Below are positions 25,742-34,372 of a DNA stretch of 64,000 nt, piece after piece. The notes beneath the pieces were generated by a model, which was given only the letters and a program-made list of their open reading frames with translations, made no database searches and was not told the DNA's origin. The position numbers and the translations under genes were made by a program. Origin of the DNA: Bdellovibrio bacteriovorus (lineage in GTDB: Bacteria > Bdellovibrionota > Bdellovibrionia > Bdellovibrionales > Bdellovibrionaceae); NCBI RefSeq assembly GCF_001592755.1, contig NZ_LUKF01000006.1:19254-83253 (forward strand), in the 5' to 3' direction. Numbering within the stretch: the stretch's first letter is position 1; every line of letters begins with the position of its first letter.

Positions 25742-25774
25742 AAGAAAAAAGGCTCACTTTAATCGCGAGCCTTT
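25742..25774 (-). terminator. Terminator of the HExxY secreted-protein gene
   Basis: AAAGGCTC (25748-25755) and GAGCCTTT (25767-25774) form a stem; on the minus strand it is followed by a T-rich run (the A-rich 25742-25750). A second stem, AGGGTC/GACCCT (25724-25740), lies just beyond. Confidence 0.82.
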
Positions 25775-25801
25775 CTATAGCTTGAACGACAGACTGGTGT
25801 A

Positions 25802-26467
25802 CTAGTCTCTAATGACCGGATTTAAGAAGAACACACTTTGCCAGAAAAGACGCGTGTGTGCATAGTTCATCGCAGGGAAGTCTTCCTTAGAAAAAATAGA
25901 CGAGACGAAAAAACGTGTAAGATCACTTCGGAATTCCGTCGATAAAGGGTCAATCGCTGAATAGACGATTTCGTGAATCACCAGCGCGACTTTATTCACA
26001 TCATCCAAACGCTGCCACATCGCTCGATCAATGCGTATGACATTCACGCGACGCTCAGCCAGTTGCACAAGCTGATATCCTTGCCAACGGCCATCAAGAA
26101 ACGTGTCATCGGCCGTCAGTGCCAACGGTCCTTCCACCAACTGCCACTGCAAACGACGAGCGGTATTATACAAACGCATCATCACTTCGGGAGAGAACTG
26201 ATTTAACTCCAGCAGCTTAAGATAGATTTTCTCTCGCGGGAACGAAGCGGGAAACGCACGAAACACCACTTCTTTTTTCAATCCAAAAACAAAAGGTTTC
26301 TTCGCGGGAAGATAAGCGTCGTAAGGAGTCCGTTCCAATAAATCTAAAAGATAAGCTTTGTTACCAACAACAATACCCTTGCCACCATTGCTTTCACGAT
26401 TTTCTAGCGGCCCCGCCATCGCAGCTAGTGAAAACATCATTATGAAAAAAAGGACGAAAGTTTTCAT
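25802..26467 (-). CDS. Secreted protein with degenerate zincin-like HExxY motif
   Basis: 221 aa with a signal peptide (MKTFVLFFIMMFSLAAMA-GP). The mature N-terminus has NGGKGIVVGNKAYLLDLLE. Near residue 165, VALVIHEIVYSAID is a helix with HExxY, like the HExxH zinc helix of metallopeptidases but with Tyr instead of the second His; I recall similar HEhhY helices in other small secreted Bdellovibrio proteins. Without the second His, catalysis is uncertain. A GGAGACAG ribosome site precedes the ATG. It starts 10 bp after the regulator gene 26477-27274 on the same strand, so the two probably form an operon. Confidence 0.75.
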   Translation of the reverse strand: MKTFVLFFIMMFSLAAMAGPLENRESNGGKGIVVGNKAYLLDLLERTPYDAYLPAKKPFVFGLKKEVVFRAFPASFPREKIYLKLLELNQFSPEVMMRLYNTARRLQWQLVEGPLALTADDTFLDGRWQGYQLVQLAERRVNVIRIDRAMWQRLDDVNKVALVIHEIVYSAIDPLSTEFRSDLTRFFVSSIFSKEDFPAMNYAHTRLFWQSVFFLNPVIRD

Positions 26468-26476
26468 GGCTGTCTC

Positions 26477-27274
26477 CTAAGTTTTATCAATTAAGGGGTA
26501 AAGAGAAATACTGAGTTGATAAATCTGATCTTTTTCATCACAGTCGTCTAAGAATTGCCCGAGTTTACGACGGAACTGCTTGATCATTCTTTTGGCTTCC
26601 AGAAGTTTTTTTGCACTGGTGGCCATCATCATCGACGACTGATCTCGCTCTTCAAGAGTGAACTTTTCCAACGCTTGATGGGCACGCACTAATATTTCCG
26701 ATTGCATTTTTCGATGCGCTTCCGAGGCGCGAGTTTCACTTAAAATATCCGTGCTAAATCCTTCAGAGGAGTCCGTCCAACGCCCCTTCTCATCGATTTG
26801 CAGAAGCCCCACGCGCATCAATCGATCCCGACACTCTGTCGCTTGTTTCTCTGAGATTCCGATGGCTTTAGCCACCCATTTGAGATTGGGTTCAAAGCTC
26901 TTTAGCTTCATCAACTCAAGAACCTGATAATGAGTGATATCGGAAATAATTCTAAAAGAGTCTTCTGAAATTTGTTTGTAAGGAACGATTTTCTTGGGAG
27001 TTACGGGAAGGGCTTTGCGACGGTATTTATTAGCTTCTAGAACCTTATAGCGATCAATTTCCTCGCTGCTCAGGCGTAGTTTCTTACCAATACGCTCAAC
27101 CAATTCTGGATGGACCGGGCGTTCATTGCGCAGAATCTTAGACAGTCGCGAGTTGTCGACATCAATAAACAAAGCAAATGATCGCAATGAATAACGAGGA
27201 TTCACCTTTTTTTTGGCGTCAAATGTGAATCGCAGAAAGTCTACGAAATCTTGGTTTTTCTTGCCGTCATTCAT
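26477..27274 (-). CDS. TIGR02147-family DNA-binding regulator
   Basis: 265 aa from the ATG at 27274 (a GTG at 27349 would add 25 residues but run through the upstream dyads). The opening DFVDFLRFTFDAKKKVNPRYSLRSFALFIDVDNSRLSKILRNERPV is the family's HTH region: an N-terminal ~70-residue helical DNA-binding domain as in TIGR02147 proteins of Fibrobacter and Bdellovibrio, with a second winged-helix-like part (WVAKAIGISEKQATECRDRLMRVGLLQ) and a basic helical C-terminus. Probable transcription regulator of itself and of the downstream secreted protein. A perfect dyad 44 bp upstream is a likely operator. Confidence 0.82.
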   Translation of the reverse strand: MNDGKKNQDFVDFLRFTFDAKKKVNPRYSLRSFALFIDVDNSRLSKILRNERPVHPELVERIGKKLRLSSEEIDRYKVLEANKYRRKALPVTPKKIVPYKQISEDSFRIISDITHYQVLELMKLKSFEPNLKWVAKAIGISEKQATECRDRLMRVGLLQIDEKGRWTDSSEGFSTDILSETRASEAHRKMQSEILVRAHQALEKFTLEERDQSSMMMATSAKKLLEAKRMIKQFRRKLGQFLDDCDEKDQIYQLSISLYPLIDKT

Positions 27275-27290
27275 GGGGCCATATGAACCG

Positions 27291-27335
27291 TGCGTACAGA
27301 CTCTTGTCAATAAGCGGGTACGTTTAACGTACGCA
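27291..27335. promoter_or_regulatory. Nested dyads upstream of the TIGR02147 regulator
   Basis: GTACGTT-T-AACGTAC (27318-27332) is a perfect 15-bp dyad. TGCGTAC (27291-27297) and GTACGCA (27329-27335) form a second inverted pair. They lie between the regulator start and the divergent KH gene, where an autoregulatory operator is expected. Confidence 0.55.
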
Positions 27336-27465
27336 AGTTCTGGAACCACAAAGAAATTTCAGGGACAAATGTACTCGAAATCCGCTACAGATCTGCAATC
27401 TAGGAAAGACTCCCTCGAATTCTCGTTGCTAAAATGAAGCTTCAACGCTCACAAGGATAGGCATC

Positions 27466-27759
27466 GTGAATTCAAATACTGTTGCAGTCAGACGCAACTC
27501 TTCCCTGACCCGCGAAGAGGTTCGCACTCTTCTAGAAAGTCTTGTTCAAGCTTTAGTTCCTCACCCCGGAAGCATCCGTGTCAATTACACCCAAGCAGAA
27601 AGAACGACGATCTATCACATCGATTGCCCTAAAGAATGCATTGGGCACCTCATTGGAGCTAAAGGCCGTACGGTCTCAAGTTTACGAACACTTCTCACAG
27701 CCATCACCGCAGGACATGGCTTTCGGTCCATTATCGAGATCCCCTTCTACGAAATATAG
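27466..27759 (+). CDS. KH-domain RNA-binding protein, KhpA-like
   Basis: 97 aa from a GTG start with AAGGA upstream. A single type-II KH domain fills the chain: LESLVQALVPHPGSIRVNYTQ, IYHIDCPKECIGHLIGAKGRTVSSLRTLL (the GxxG loop is IGAKGR) and a final beta strand SIIEIPF. KhpA proteins bind RNA in the cytosol and affect cell elongation and mRNA stability in Gram-positives. The usual neighbours (rpsP, rimM) are absent here, so equivalence is not certain. Confidence 0.85.
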   Translation: MNSNTVAVRRNSSLTREEVRTLLESLVQALVPHPGSIRVNYTQAERTTIYHIDCPKECIGHLIGAKGRTVSSLRTLLTAITAGHGFRSIIEIPFYEI

Positions 27760-27843
27760 ACGATTCGAGGGGTTTACCCCATGCGCCAAAGGCTCGATAC
27801 GTTGACCCTTTCTGCCCCTCTCTGTAGAGTAATGGCACTTGTC

Positions 27844-27901
27844 GCAGGACTTTCCTAACCCCTTGAAATGGGTTGATAAATTCTCCAAAAGAAAGTCCTG
27901 C
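27844..27901 (+). promoter_or_regulatory. Structured leader upstream of malic enzyme gene
   Basis: GCAGGACTTTC (27844-27854) and GAAAGTCCTGC (27891-27901) pair perfectly; AACCC (27857-27861) and GGGTT (27870-27874) form an inner hairpin. The element ends 35 nt before the TTG start. No T-run follows, so it is more likely a leader structure than a terminator. Confidence 0.5.
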
Positions 27902-27936
27902 TTAACAGCTAAGCATTGGCAGGAAAGGGAGTATCC

Positions 27937-30264
27937 TTGGATACAAAAACAGAAACAAAAGCCGGCATCAGCAATCTAGATCAAGAGGCCCTTCATTATC
28001 ACCAAATGGGCAAACCAGGAAAAATCGAAGTTATTTCTTCGAAACCCTGCATGACAGAAAAAGATCTGTCGCTGGCGTACTCTCCGGGTGTGGCGGCGCC
28101 TTGTAAAGTGATCGCCAAAGATCCTGCTAAAGTTTACGACTACACAGCCAAGGGAAATCTTGTCGCGGTGATCTCTAACGGCACGGCAGTTTTAGGTTTG
28201 GGAGACATCGGACCCCTGGCAGGAAAACCTGTCATGGAAGGTAAAGGGATTCTTTTCAAACAATTTGCCGGCATCGACGTCTTCGACATCGAAGTCTCTA
28301 CGAAAGATGTTAACGAGTTCTGTAACGCCATTCGCGTTCTGGAGCCTACTTTCGGTGGTATTAACTTAGAAGACATCAAAGCTCCAGAGTGTTTCGAAAT
28401 CGAAGAGCGTTTGAAAAAAGAAATGAAAATTCCGGTTTTCCATGATGACCAACATGGAACAGCCATCGTTTCAGGCGCCGCTCTTTTGAATGCCTGTGAA
28501 ATCACGGGTCGTAAAATGCAAGACATCCGCATCGTAGTAAACGGCGCGGGAGCTTCTGCGAATTCTTGTGCGAAGATCTTTATTGCATTGGGTGCTCGTC
28601 GTGAAAACATCATCATGTGCGACTCTCAAGGCGTGATTTACAAAGGCCGCACCAACGGCATGAATAAATACAAAGAGTTCTTTGCTTCTGAAACCGAAGC
28701 GCGCACATTGAGTGAAGCTTTAAGAGGCGCTGACGTTTTCGTGGGCCTTTCTGTCGCGGGCGCTTTGACTCCGGAAATGCTCAAAGATATGGCCAAAGAT
28801 CCTATTATCTTTGCAATGGCAAACCCAGAGCCTGAAATCACTCCTGACAAAGCGCGCGCCGCTCGTCCGGATGCGATCATCGCAACAGGCCGTTCTGACT
28901 ATCCAAACCAAGTGAACAACGTTCTGGGCTTCCCGTCTATTTTCCGTGGCGCCTTGGATACACGTTCCACACAAATCAACGAAGAGATGAAGCTCGCAGC
29001 GGTGCACGCTCTAGCTAAGTTGGCACGTGAAGATGTTCCCGACAACGTTTCTGCAACTTACGGCGGTAAGAGCTTTAAGTTTGGTCGCGAATACTTGATC
29101 CCAAAACCTTTCGATACGCGGGTGTTGTTGTGGGTGGCTCCGCAAGTGGCGAAAGCCGCAATGGATACCGGCGTCGCAACAAAAAACATTGAAGACTGGG
29201 ATGCGTACCGCAATTCCCTAGAGGCTTTGCAAGGTCCTTCTAAAGTCTTTATCCGTTCGGCGATCAATCGTGTTCATCAAAACTCAGCAGCGGCTGGTGG
29301 CGAGCTTCCAAAAATCGTTTTCCCTGAAGGCACAAGCTCTAAAGTTCTTAAAGCCTTGGCGGTATTGGTTGAAGAAAAAATCTGTCAACCCATCCTTCTT
29401 GGCTATCCAGAACGCGTGAAAGAAAAAATCAATGCTTTGGATATTCCTGCATTGAAAAACGTGCCGGTGATTCATCCGTCGAATTATCCGAAATATTACG
29501 CGTACGTTGAAAAGCTTTACTCTTTAAGACAGCGCAAAGGCATCAACTTGCGTGAGGCAGAGCGCCTCATGGCGGAACCAAATTACTTTGCTGCGATGAT
29601 GGTTCACATGGGTGATGCTGACGGTATGGTCAGTGGTGCATCTATCAACTATGCAGATGCCGTTCGTCCGATCTTACAAACTATTGGTGTTTACCAAAAT
29701 GGCGTGCCTGCAGGTTTGAACTTTATTCTTCTTGAAGACAAGTTCTTGGTTCTTGCCGATACGACGGTGAACTTTAATCCGACAGCAGAACAGTGCGCCC
29801 AGATCGCCATTCAAGCGGCGAAAATCGTTGAATACTTCGGCATTGAACCGCGCGTAGCAATGTTGAGTTACTCAAACTTTAGTGGTTCAGGCAGCACTCC
29901 AAGTAAAATGGCGCAAGCTGCAGACATCGTGAAGAAACTTCGTCCTGGCATCATGGTTGACGGCGATATGCAGGCGGATACGGCGGTCAATCCTGAAATC
30001 ATGGAAAGACTTTTCCCATTCTCAGATCTTAAAGGCGGCGCCAATGTTCTGGTGTTCCCGAATTTAGAGTCTGCGAATATCGCTTACAAATTGATCCAAC
30101 AAGTGGGCAAGGTGGAAGTGATTGGACCATTCTTGACGGGTGTCAGACGTTCAGCGAACGTCCTGCAAAGAACAACGACGGTGGATGGCATCGTGAACTC
30201 TGTCGTATTCACGGCTCTTGAAGCTCAATTCATCAAAGAAGTTCTCAAGTCGCGTGGTAAGTAA
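27937..30264 (+). CDS. maeB: NADP-dependent malic enzyme with C-terminal phosphotransacetylase domain
   Basis: 775 aa from a TTG at 27937, preferred over the in-frame TTG at 27916 because AAGGGAG sits 6 nt before it. N-terminal malic enzyme: LSLAYSPGVAAPCKVI, GTAVLGLGDIGPLAGKPVMEGK, FHDDQHGTAIVSGAALLNA (metal site) and the Rossmann stretch IVVNGAGASANSCAKI. From about residue 445 a phosphate acetyl/butyryltransferase-like domain (KIVFPEGTSSKVLKAL, MLSYSNFSGSGSTPSKMA). Converts malate to pyruvate; the Pta-like domain of this family usually senses acetyl-CoA instead of catalysing. A natural outlet for acetyl-CoA-driven TCA flux from fat breakdown. ChrA starts inside its last codons. Confidence 0.94.
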   Translation: MDTKTETKAGISNLDQEALHYHQMGKPGKIEVISSKPCMTEKDLSLAYSPGVAAPCKVIAKDPAKVYDYTAKGNLVAVISNGTAVLGLGDIGPLAGKPVMEGKGILFKQFAGIDVFDIEVSTKDVNEFCNAIRVLEPTFGGINLEDIKAPECFEIEERLKKEMKIPVFHDDQHGTAIVSGAALLNACEITGRKMQDIRIVVNGAGASANSCAKIFIALGARRENIIMCDSQGVIYKGRTNGMNKYKEFFASETEARTLSEALRGADVFVGLSVAGALTPEMLKDMAKDPIIFAMANPEPEITPDKARAARPDAIIATGRSDYPNQVNNVLGFPSIFRGALDTRSTQINEEMKLAAVHALAKLAREDVPDNVSATYGGKSFKFGREYLIPKPFDTRVLLWVAPQVAKAAMDTGVATKNIEDWDAYRNSLEALQGPSKVFIRSAINRVHQNSAAAGGELPKIVFPEGTSSKVLKALAVLVEEKICQPILLGYPERVKEKINALDIPALKNVPVIHPSNYPKYYAYVEKLYSLRQRKGINLREAERLMAEPNYFAAMMVHMGDADGMVSGASINYADAVRPILQTIGVYQNGVPAGLNFILLEDKFLVLADTTVNFNPTAEQCAQIAIQAAKIVEYFGIEPRVAMLSYSNFSGSGSTPSKMAQAADIVKKLRPGIMVDGDMQADTAVNPEIMERLFPFSDLKGGANVLVFPNLESANIAYKLIQQVGKVEVIGPFLTGVRRSANVLQRTTTVDGIVNSVVFTALEAQFIKEVLKSRGK

Positions 30265-31357
30265 TCTGATTTGGCTCTTCCTCAGGCTGGGCGCCACCTC
30301 TTTTGGTGGCCCTGCCGCGCACATCGCGATGATGGAGGAAGAGTTCGTTCATCGTCGTCAATGGCTGACACGAGAAAAATTCCTTCATCTTCTTGGCCTG
30401 ACTCAACTCATTCCCGGACCTAACTCGACAGAAATGGCCATTCATATCGGCTATACTCGCGCAGGTTGGAAAGGCTTTTTTATAGCCGGCCTTTGCTTTA
30501 TCCTGCCTGCTTTCCTTTTGGTTTTAGGCTTGGCTGTGCTTTATCAGAAATACGCCAGCCTGCCCGACTTCCAAAGTTTTCTTCTGGGAGCAAAGTCCGT
30601 TGTTATCTCGGTGATCGCTCTCGCTCTGTGGCGTTTTTTAAAAAGCAGTTTTGAAGTTCAAAATGCACAGGATTTTTTTAAGGGCTCGTTCTGGAAAGAA
30701 AAACAAAACATCCTTCTTACTTTCATCTTTTTAGCCGCGCTTTACATGAAGTCAAAAGACATTTCTGAAATCGTCATCCTTTTAAACTGTGGCTTGATTT
30801 CACTTTTTATTTCTCGCAGTCCTTCATTTCACACGCGAGAACTCGGAAGTTTATTTTGGGTGTTCGTTAAAATTGGCTCGCTTCTTTTTGGCAGCGGGTA
30901 CGTCTTATTAAGCTTTCTGAAAACAGAGTTGATTGAAAAAAGAAACTGGATCACCGAAACGCAGCTCTTAGATGGAATTTTGGTAGGACAGTTTACTCCG
31001 GGCCCTGTCTTTACGACGGCGACTTTCTTAGGATATCTGACGGATGGATTGAGTGGATCCGTCGTCGCCACAGTGGGCATCTTTTTACCTGCTTTCGTCT
31101 TTGTGGCGCTGACAATTCCTTTCTATTCAAGACTGGAATCCTCTTTGACCGTGCGAATGATTTTAAATGGCGTGGTGGTGGGATCATTGGGCCTTCTCAC
31201 CTTCACTCTTATAGCCTTAGGTCGGGATGTCTTTGCGAGCGGATTTTTGAGCGTTCTTGCTGTGGTTGCATTTTTAGCGATGATAAAAACGAAAACTCCC
31301 AGCTCTGTTTTGATTTTGTTAGGCGGATCTTTATCCTATTTTTTCAGCAAAATTTAA
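30254..31357 (+). CDS. chrA: Chromate transporter, two-domain ChrA
   Basis: About 367 aa from a GTG at 30254 overlapping the maeB stop (TTG at 30218 is another possibility). Two homologous CHR halves: FLRLGATSFGGPAAHIAMME...QLIPGPNSTEMAIHIGY in the N-half and IGSLLFGSGYVLLSFL...QFTPGPVFTTATFLGY in the C-half. Each has the G-G/S-G-P and PGP signatures and about five membrane helices. ChrA exports chromate across the inner membrane; members without chromate stress roles are common. Translation is probably coupled to maeB, an odd partner. Confidence 0.92.
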   Translation: MVSNLIWLFLRLGATSFGGPAAHIAMMEEEFVHRRQWLTREKFLHLLGLTQLIPGPNSTEMAIHIGYTRAGWKGFFIAGLCFILPAFLLVLGLAVLYQKYASLPDFQSFLLGAKSVVISVIALALWRFLKSSFEVQNAQDFFKGSFWKEKQNILLTFIFLAALYMKSKDISEIVILLNCGLISLFISRSPSFHTRELGSLFWVFVKIGSLLFGSGYVLLSFLKTELIEKRNWITETQLLDGILVGQFTPGPVFTTATFLGYLTDGLSGSVVATVGIFLPAFVFVALTIPFYSRLESSLTVRMILNGVVVGSLGLLTFTLIALGRDVFASGFLSVLAVVAFLAMIKTKTPSSVLILLGGSLSYFFSKI

Positions 31358-31441
31358 CTTTGTCGGCACTGTCACATATGCTATCTTAAGTCTAGGAGCT
31401 CCAAGAATCGGAGTGACATACTTCAGGGAGGATTGTTTTAA

Positions 31442-32707
31442 TTGACTAATCAAGCCCATGTATCTGCCCAAGATAGAGTCATCGTCATCGGCGTCGGCTT
31501 AAAGACCGAACCACTCACCGAAATTAAAGAAAATCTGTTGGAACTTGAAGAACTCGTCTCTGCCGCTGGTGGCGAAGTCGTGGGTTCTATTATTCAAGTT
31601 TTACCTCAATGGAATCCCGCCACCTTGATCGGTACGGGAAAGGTTGAGGAAGTGGCCGAGATGGTCCGCGACAGTCGCGCGAACATCGTGGTCATGGACC
31701 ACCAGCTTTCAGGTGTTCAACAGCGGAACTTAGCCCAAGTGGTGAAAGCTCGCGTGATTGACCGCAATCAATTAATTCTAGATATTTTCGCTCAGCGCGC
31801 GCAGACCTTTGAGGGAAAACTTCAAGTGGAGCTTGCACAGTTGCTGGATCAGATGCCTCGTATGGTCGGCGCTTGGTTAGAATCCTTATCCCGCCAAGGT
31901 GGTGGTATCGGAACTCGTGGTCCGGGTGAAACGGCCTTAGAGAATGACCGTCGTCGCATCCGCGAGCGCGTTGCGATCATTAAGAAAAAGCTTGAAGGTG
32001 TCCGTAAAAACCGCGCACAACACAGACAATCCCGTCGCCGTCACGAGATCCCCTCTTTCGCTTTGATCGGTTACACGAACTCAGGCAAGAGCTCATTACT
32101 CAATCGTCTTACGGGCGCGCAGGTGATGGCAAAGAATCAGGTGTTTGCGACCTTGGATCCGACGACACGCAAGATTTTCTTACCTGACGGTCCTCCTGGT
32201 GTTGTCACTGACACGGTCGGATTTATTCGCAAGCTCCCCACACAGTTGATTGAAGCCTTTAAAGCAACGCTTGAAGAGTCTTCAGATGCTGACGTGCTTT
32301 TGCATGTGATTGATCTTTCTTCACCTAATATGGAACGCCAGGTGGAAGTCGTTGAAGCTTTAATTAAAGAATTCAACTGGCAGGATAAAAAGATCATCCA
32401 CGTGTACAATAAGTGTGATGTCGCGCCTTTAGAAAGACAGTTTAGAGTGAAACACTATCCACGTGTCTTTGTCAGCGCTCTGACCGGACAGGGAATGGAG
32501 CAGTTGAAGAAACTCATGGCGCAAACTGTGAGCGAAATGCAGACGGATGTGCAACTTTACTTCCCACGATCTGAAGAATACAAAATCTTTGATTTGGGAC
32601 GAGAAGCACAGATCACTCGTAAAGAAACAGCGACCGAAGGAACGGTTTGTTATACTCAGCTGACTCCTTCGCTCTTGAATCGCTGGAAAGATTATATCGT
32701 AAAATAA
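31442..32707 (+). CDS. hflX: Ribosome-associated GTPase HflX
   Basis: 421 aa from a TTG preceded by AGGGAGGA. The HflX-specific N-terminal domain has AGGEVVGSIIQVLPQWNPATLIGTGKVEE, and the linker has the family signature GGIGTRGPGETALENDRRRIRERV. The G domain has G1 GYTNSGKSSLLN, G3 DTVGFIRKLP and G4 NKCD. HflX splits stalled or stressed ribosomes. A terminator follows at 32714. Confidence 0.95.
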   Translation: MTNQAHVSAQDRVIVIGVGLKTEPLTEIKENLLELEELVSAAGGEVVGSIIQVLPQWNPATLIGTGKVEEVAEMVRDSRANIVVMDHQLSGVQQRNLAQVVKARVIDRNQLILDIFAQRAQTFEGKLQVELAQLLDQMPRMVGAWLESLSRQGGGIGTRGPGETALENDRRRIRERVAIIKKKLEGVRKNRAQHRQSRRRHEIPSFALIGYTNSGKSSLLNRLTGAQVMAKNQVFATLDPTTRKIFLPDGPPGVVTDTVGFIRKLPTQLIEAFKATLEESSDADVLLHVIDLSSPNMERQVEVVEALIKEFNWQDKKIIHVYNKCDVAPLERQFRVKHYPRVFVSALTGQGMEQLKKLMAQTVSEMQTDVQLYFPRSEEYKIFDLGREAQITRKETATEGTVCYTQLTPSLLNRWKDYIVK

Positions 32708-32713
32708 GAAACG

Positions 32714-32750
32714 TCTGCTCCTGGAACACTCTTGGAGCAGATTCTTTTCA
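32714..32750 (+). terminator. Terminator of hflX
   Basis: TCTGCTCC (32714-32721) pairs with GGAGCAGA (32734-32741), followed by TTCTTTT. Confidence 0.75.
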
Positions 32751-32823
32751 TCAACTCGACCTAGGTCGCTAGATGTGCCCACTTTTTCCTTAATGTTCAG
32801 AGACACTCACCGATAAGGCCAAG

Positions 32824-33957
32824 GTGAGGCTATTCTTATTTTCATTCTTTTTCGTATTTCTAATGATCGGCGCTGCGAACGCACAGCATGCTTGTATTAA
32901 TGATAAAGGTGGCCTTAAGGGCGTCCAGAGTCAGTCTATCAATAAGTCTTTTGAAAACTCTCGAGATGCGCTCACGCTGGATTATCAGCTTAGCACCAAT
33001 GGCATTCCTCGGGCACCTGGATACTGTGCTCGCTGTGCCACCGCAAAACCTCAGCAAGTCCAAGCTTTAACCGATCAACTTCAACAGGTGGTCGCAGAAG
33101 CAACGAAGACAAAGAAAATCAAACGCTCTTGCATTGAGGCTTCTTTACAGCGCGAAGTTGGAAACACCGGCTACACTTGCACTGGCGGCACCAAGAAGGC
33201 CTTCGATAATGCCGGCGCTTCCGCTCCTTGCTTAAACCAGAATGTGGTTAACTTTATTCAATTTGCACTGAATAAAGCCATCAACTGCATGTCGACCGGA
33301 AGAGATCCTATCGACAGTCGTTTCATTCTTAAAAAAATCAACAATGAAACCGCTTTCAATTTTTTCTTAGCTTATAACGGGGGCGTCGGAATCGGACAAT
33401 TGACTTCAAATCCCGTGAAAGAAATCGCGGGCTGGAAAGAAGGAAAAACCCTACATGAAGGAAACGCCAAACACGTTCTCGAAGGTGTCTTGAACAGCCC
33501 GAATCCAGCGTGCACTCCCTTTGCTGAGCTGCTAAAAAATGAAGATGAAAAAGCCCCGCCCCTTCCCGGTTCACCGAAGAACTATTGCAAATGGGTCAGT
33601 CCGGGCGAAGGCATTGGTCGAAATTTAATTTATGCGCTAGGATACTATGTGTACATGCGTGACGATGTGATTCGTCCGGCTATTGAAAAACGCGCTCCAA
33701 ATATGGCAAAGAACAACGACCTAGTGAACTACTTCACATTGGTGGCATACGGCCCGGGCGGTCCAGCCCAATCACTAGCGATGATTAAAAACTTCCGCTT
33801 ATCTAACAAATCCAACCCTGCGGATATCCGAACGAAAATTCTGAAAAACAGCGGCTACGTCAACCAAACAGAGCAGAAGATGTTAGAGCTTTTAGGACAC
33901 TTAAAAGAGGAACCATATTCTGCTGACGACAAGAAAGGAAACACATGTATCGAGTAA
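32824..33957 (+). CDS. Secreted lysozyme/transglycosylase-like protein
   Basis: 377 aa with a signal peptide (GAANA-QHA) from a GTG start. I see a soluble-lytic-transglycosylase-like core: SRFILKKINNETAFNFFLAYNGGVGIGQLTSNP puts Glu175 in the place of the catalytic Glu and 188-193 as the G-x-G-Q-L strand, and VAYGPGGPAQSLAMI resembles the later Tyr-Gly/N-x-G motif. Ten or more Cys indicate disulfides, so it probably works in the periplasm or in the prey. Remodelling of peptidoglycan is inferred, not proven. The next gene overlaps it by 13 bp. Confidence 0.72.
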   Translation: MRLFLFSFFFVFLMIGAANAQHACINDKGGLKGVQSQSINKSFENSRDALTLDYQLSTNGIPRAPGYCARCATAKPQQVQALTDQLQQVVAEATKTKKIKRSCIEASLQREVGNTGYTCTGGTKKAFDNAGASAPCLNQNVVNFIQFALNKAINCMSTGRDPIDSRFILKKINNETAFNFFLAYNGGVGIGQLTSNPVKEIAGWKEGKTLHEGNAKHVLEGVLNSPNPACTPFAELLKNEDEKAPPLPGSPKNYCKWVSPGEGIGRNLIYALGYYVYMRDDVIRPAIEKRAPNMAKNNDLVNYFTLVAYGPGGPAQSLAMIKNFRLSNKSNPADIRTKILKNSGYVNQTEQKMLELLGHLKEEPYSADDKKGNTCIE

Positions 33958-34364
33958 TCCTTCTTGTCTGCCTTCTGTACAGTCCGACTTTTGCTAAAAA
34001 CAAAAGTGTTCAGGATTTTTACAGTGAGTCTCAAGCACTGCTTAAAAAGGCCGAATCAGCGAAAACACTTTCTGAAAAACAGAGTTATCTAAAGACCTTA
34101 GAAAAATCCCTGAAAGCTTCTTTGCAGGAATACGAAAAAGAAACCCCCGAGGAAGCTAAAGGCGAAGAAAAAGAAGTGTCGTTATTTGAAAGCACGCTTG
34201 AGCCCGTCTTTGAATTAAAAGACAAAAAATCATTAGCACCTAAAGACTGCGACTCAAAAAAGCAGTTCATCATCACCGGCGACAGCATGGGACGCCCTGA
34301 AGAAGCGCCACGAACAAAAACAGCGCAAGAAGCCTTGCGCTGGATGGATGTTCTTTGCAAATAA
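33945..34364 (+). CDS. Small secreted partner protein
   Basis: 139 aa with a signal peptide (LLYSPTFA-KN), then a Lys/Glu-rich helical stretch (residues about 25-80, coiled-coil-like) and a short C-terminal part with two Cys. AAGGAA ribosome site; its ATG lies inside the transglycosylase-like gene, so the two are co-translated. No known family; likely an accessory of the upstream protein. Confidence 0.72.
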   Translation: MYRVILLVCLLYSPTFAKNKSVQDFYSESQALLKKAESAKTLSEKQSYLKTLEKSLKASLQEYEKETPEEAKGEEKEVSLFESTLEPVFELKDKKSLAPKDCDSKKQFIITGDSMGRPEEAPRTKTAQEALRWMDVLCK

Positions 34365-34372
34365 TTTAAATA

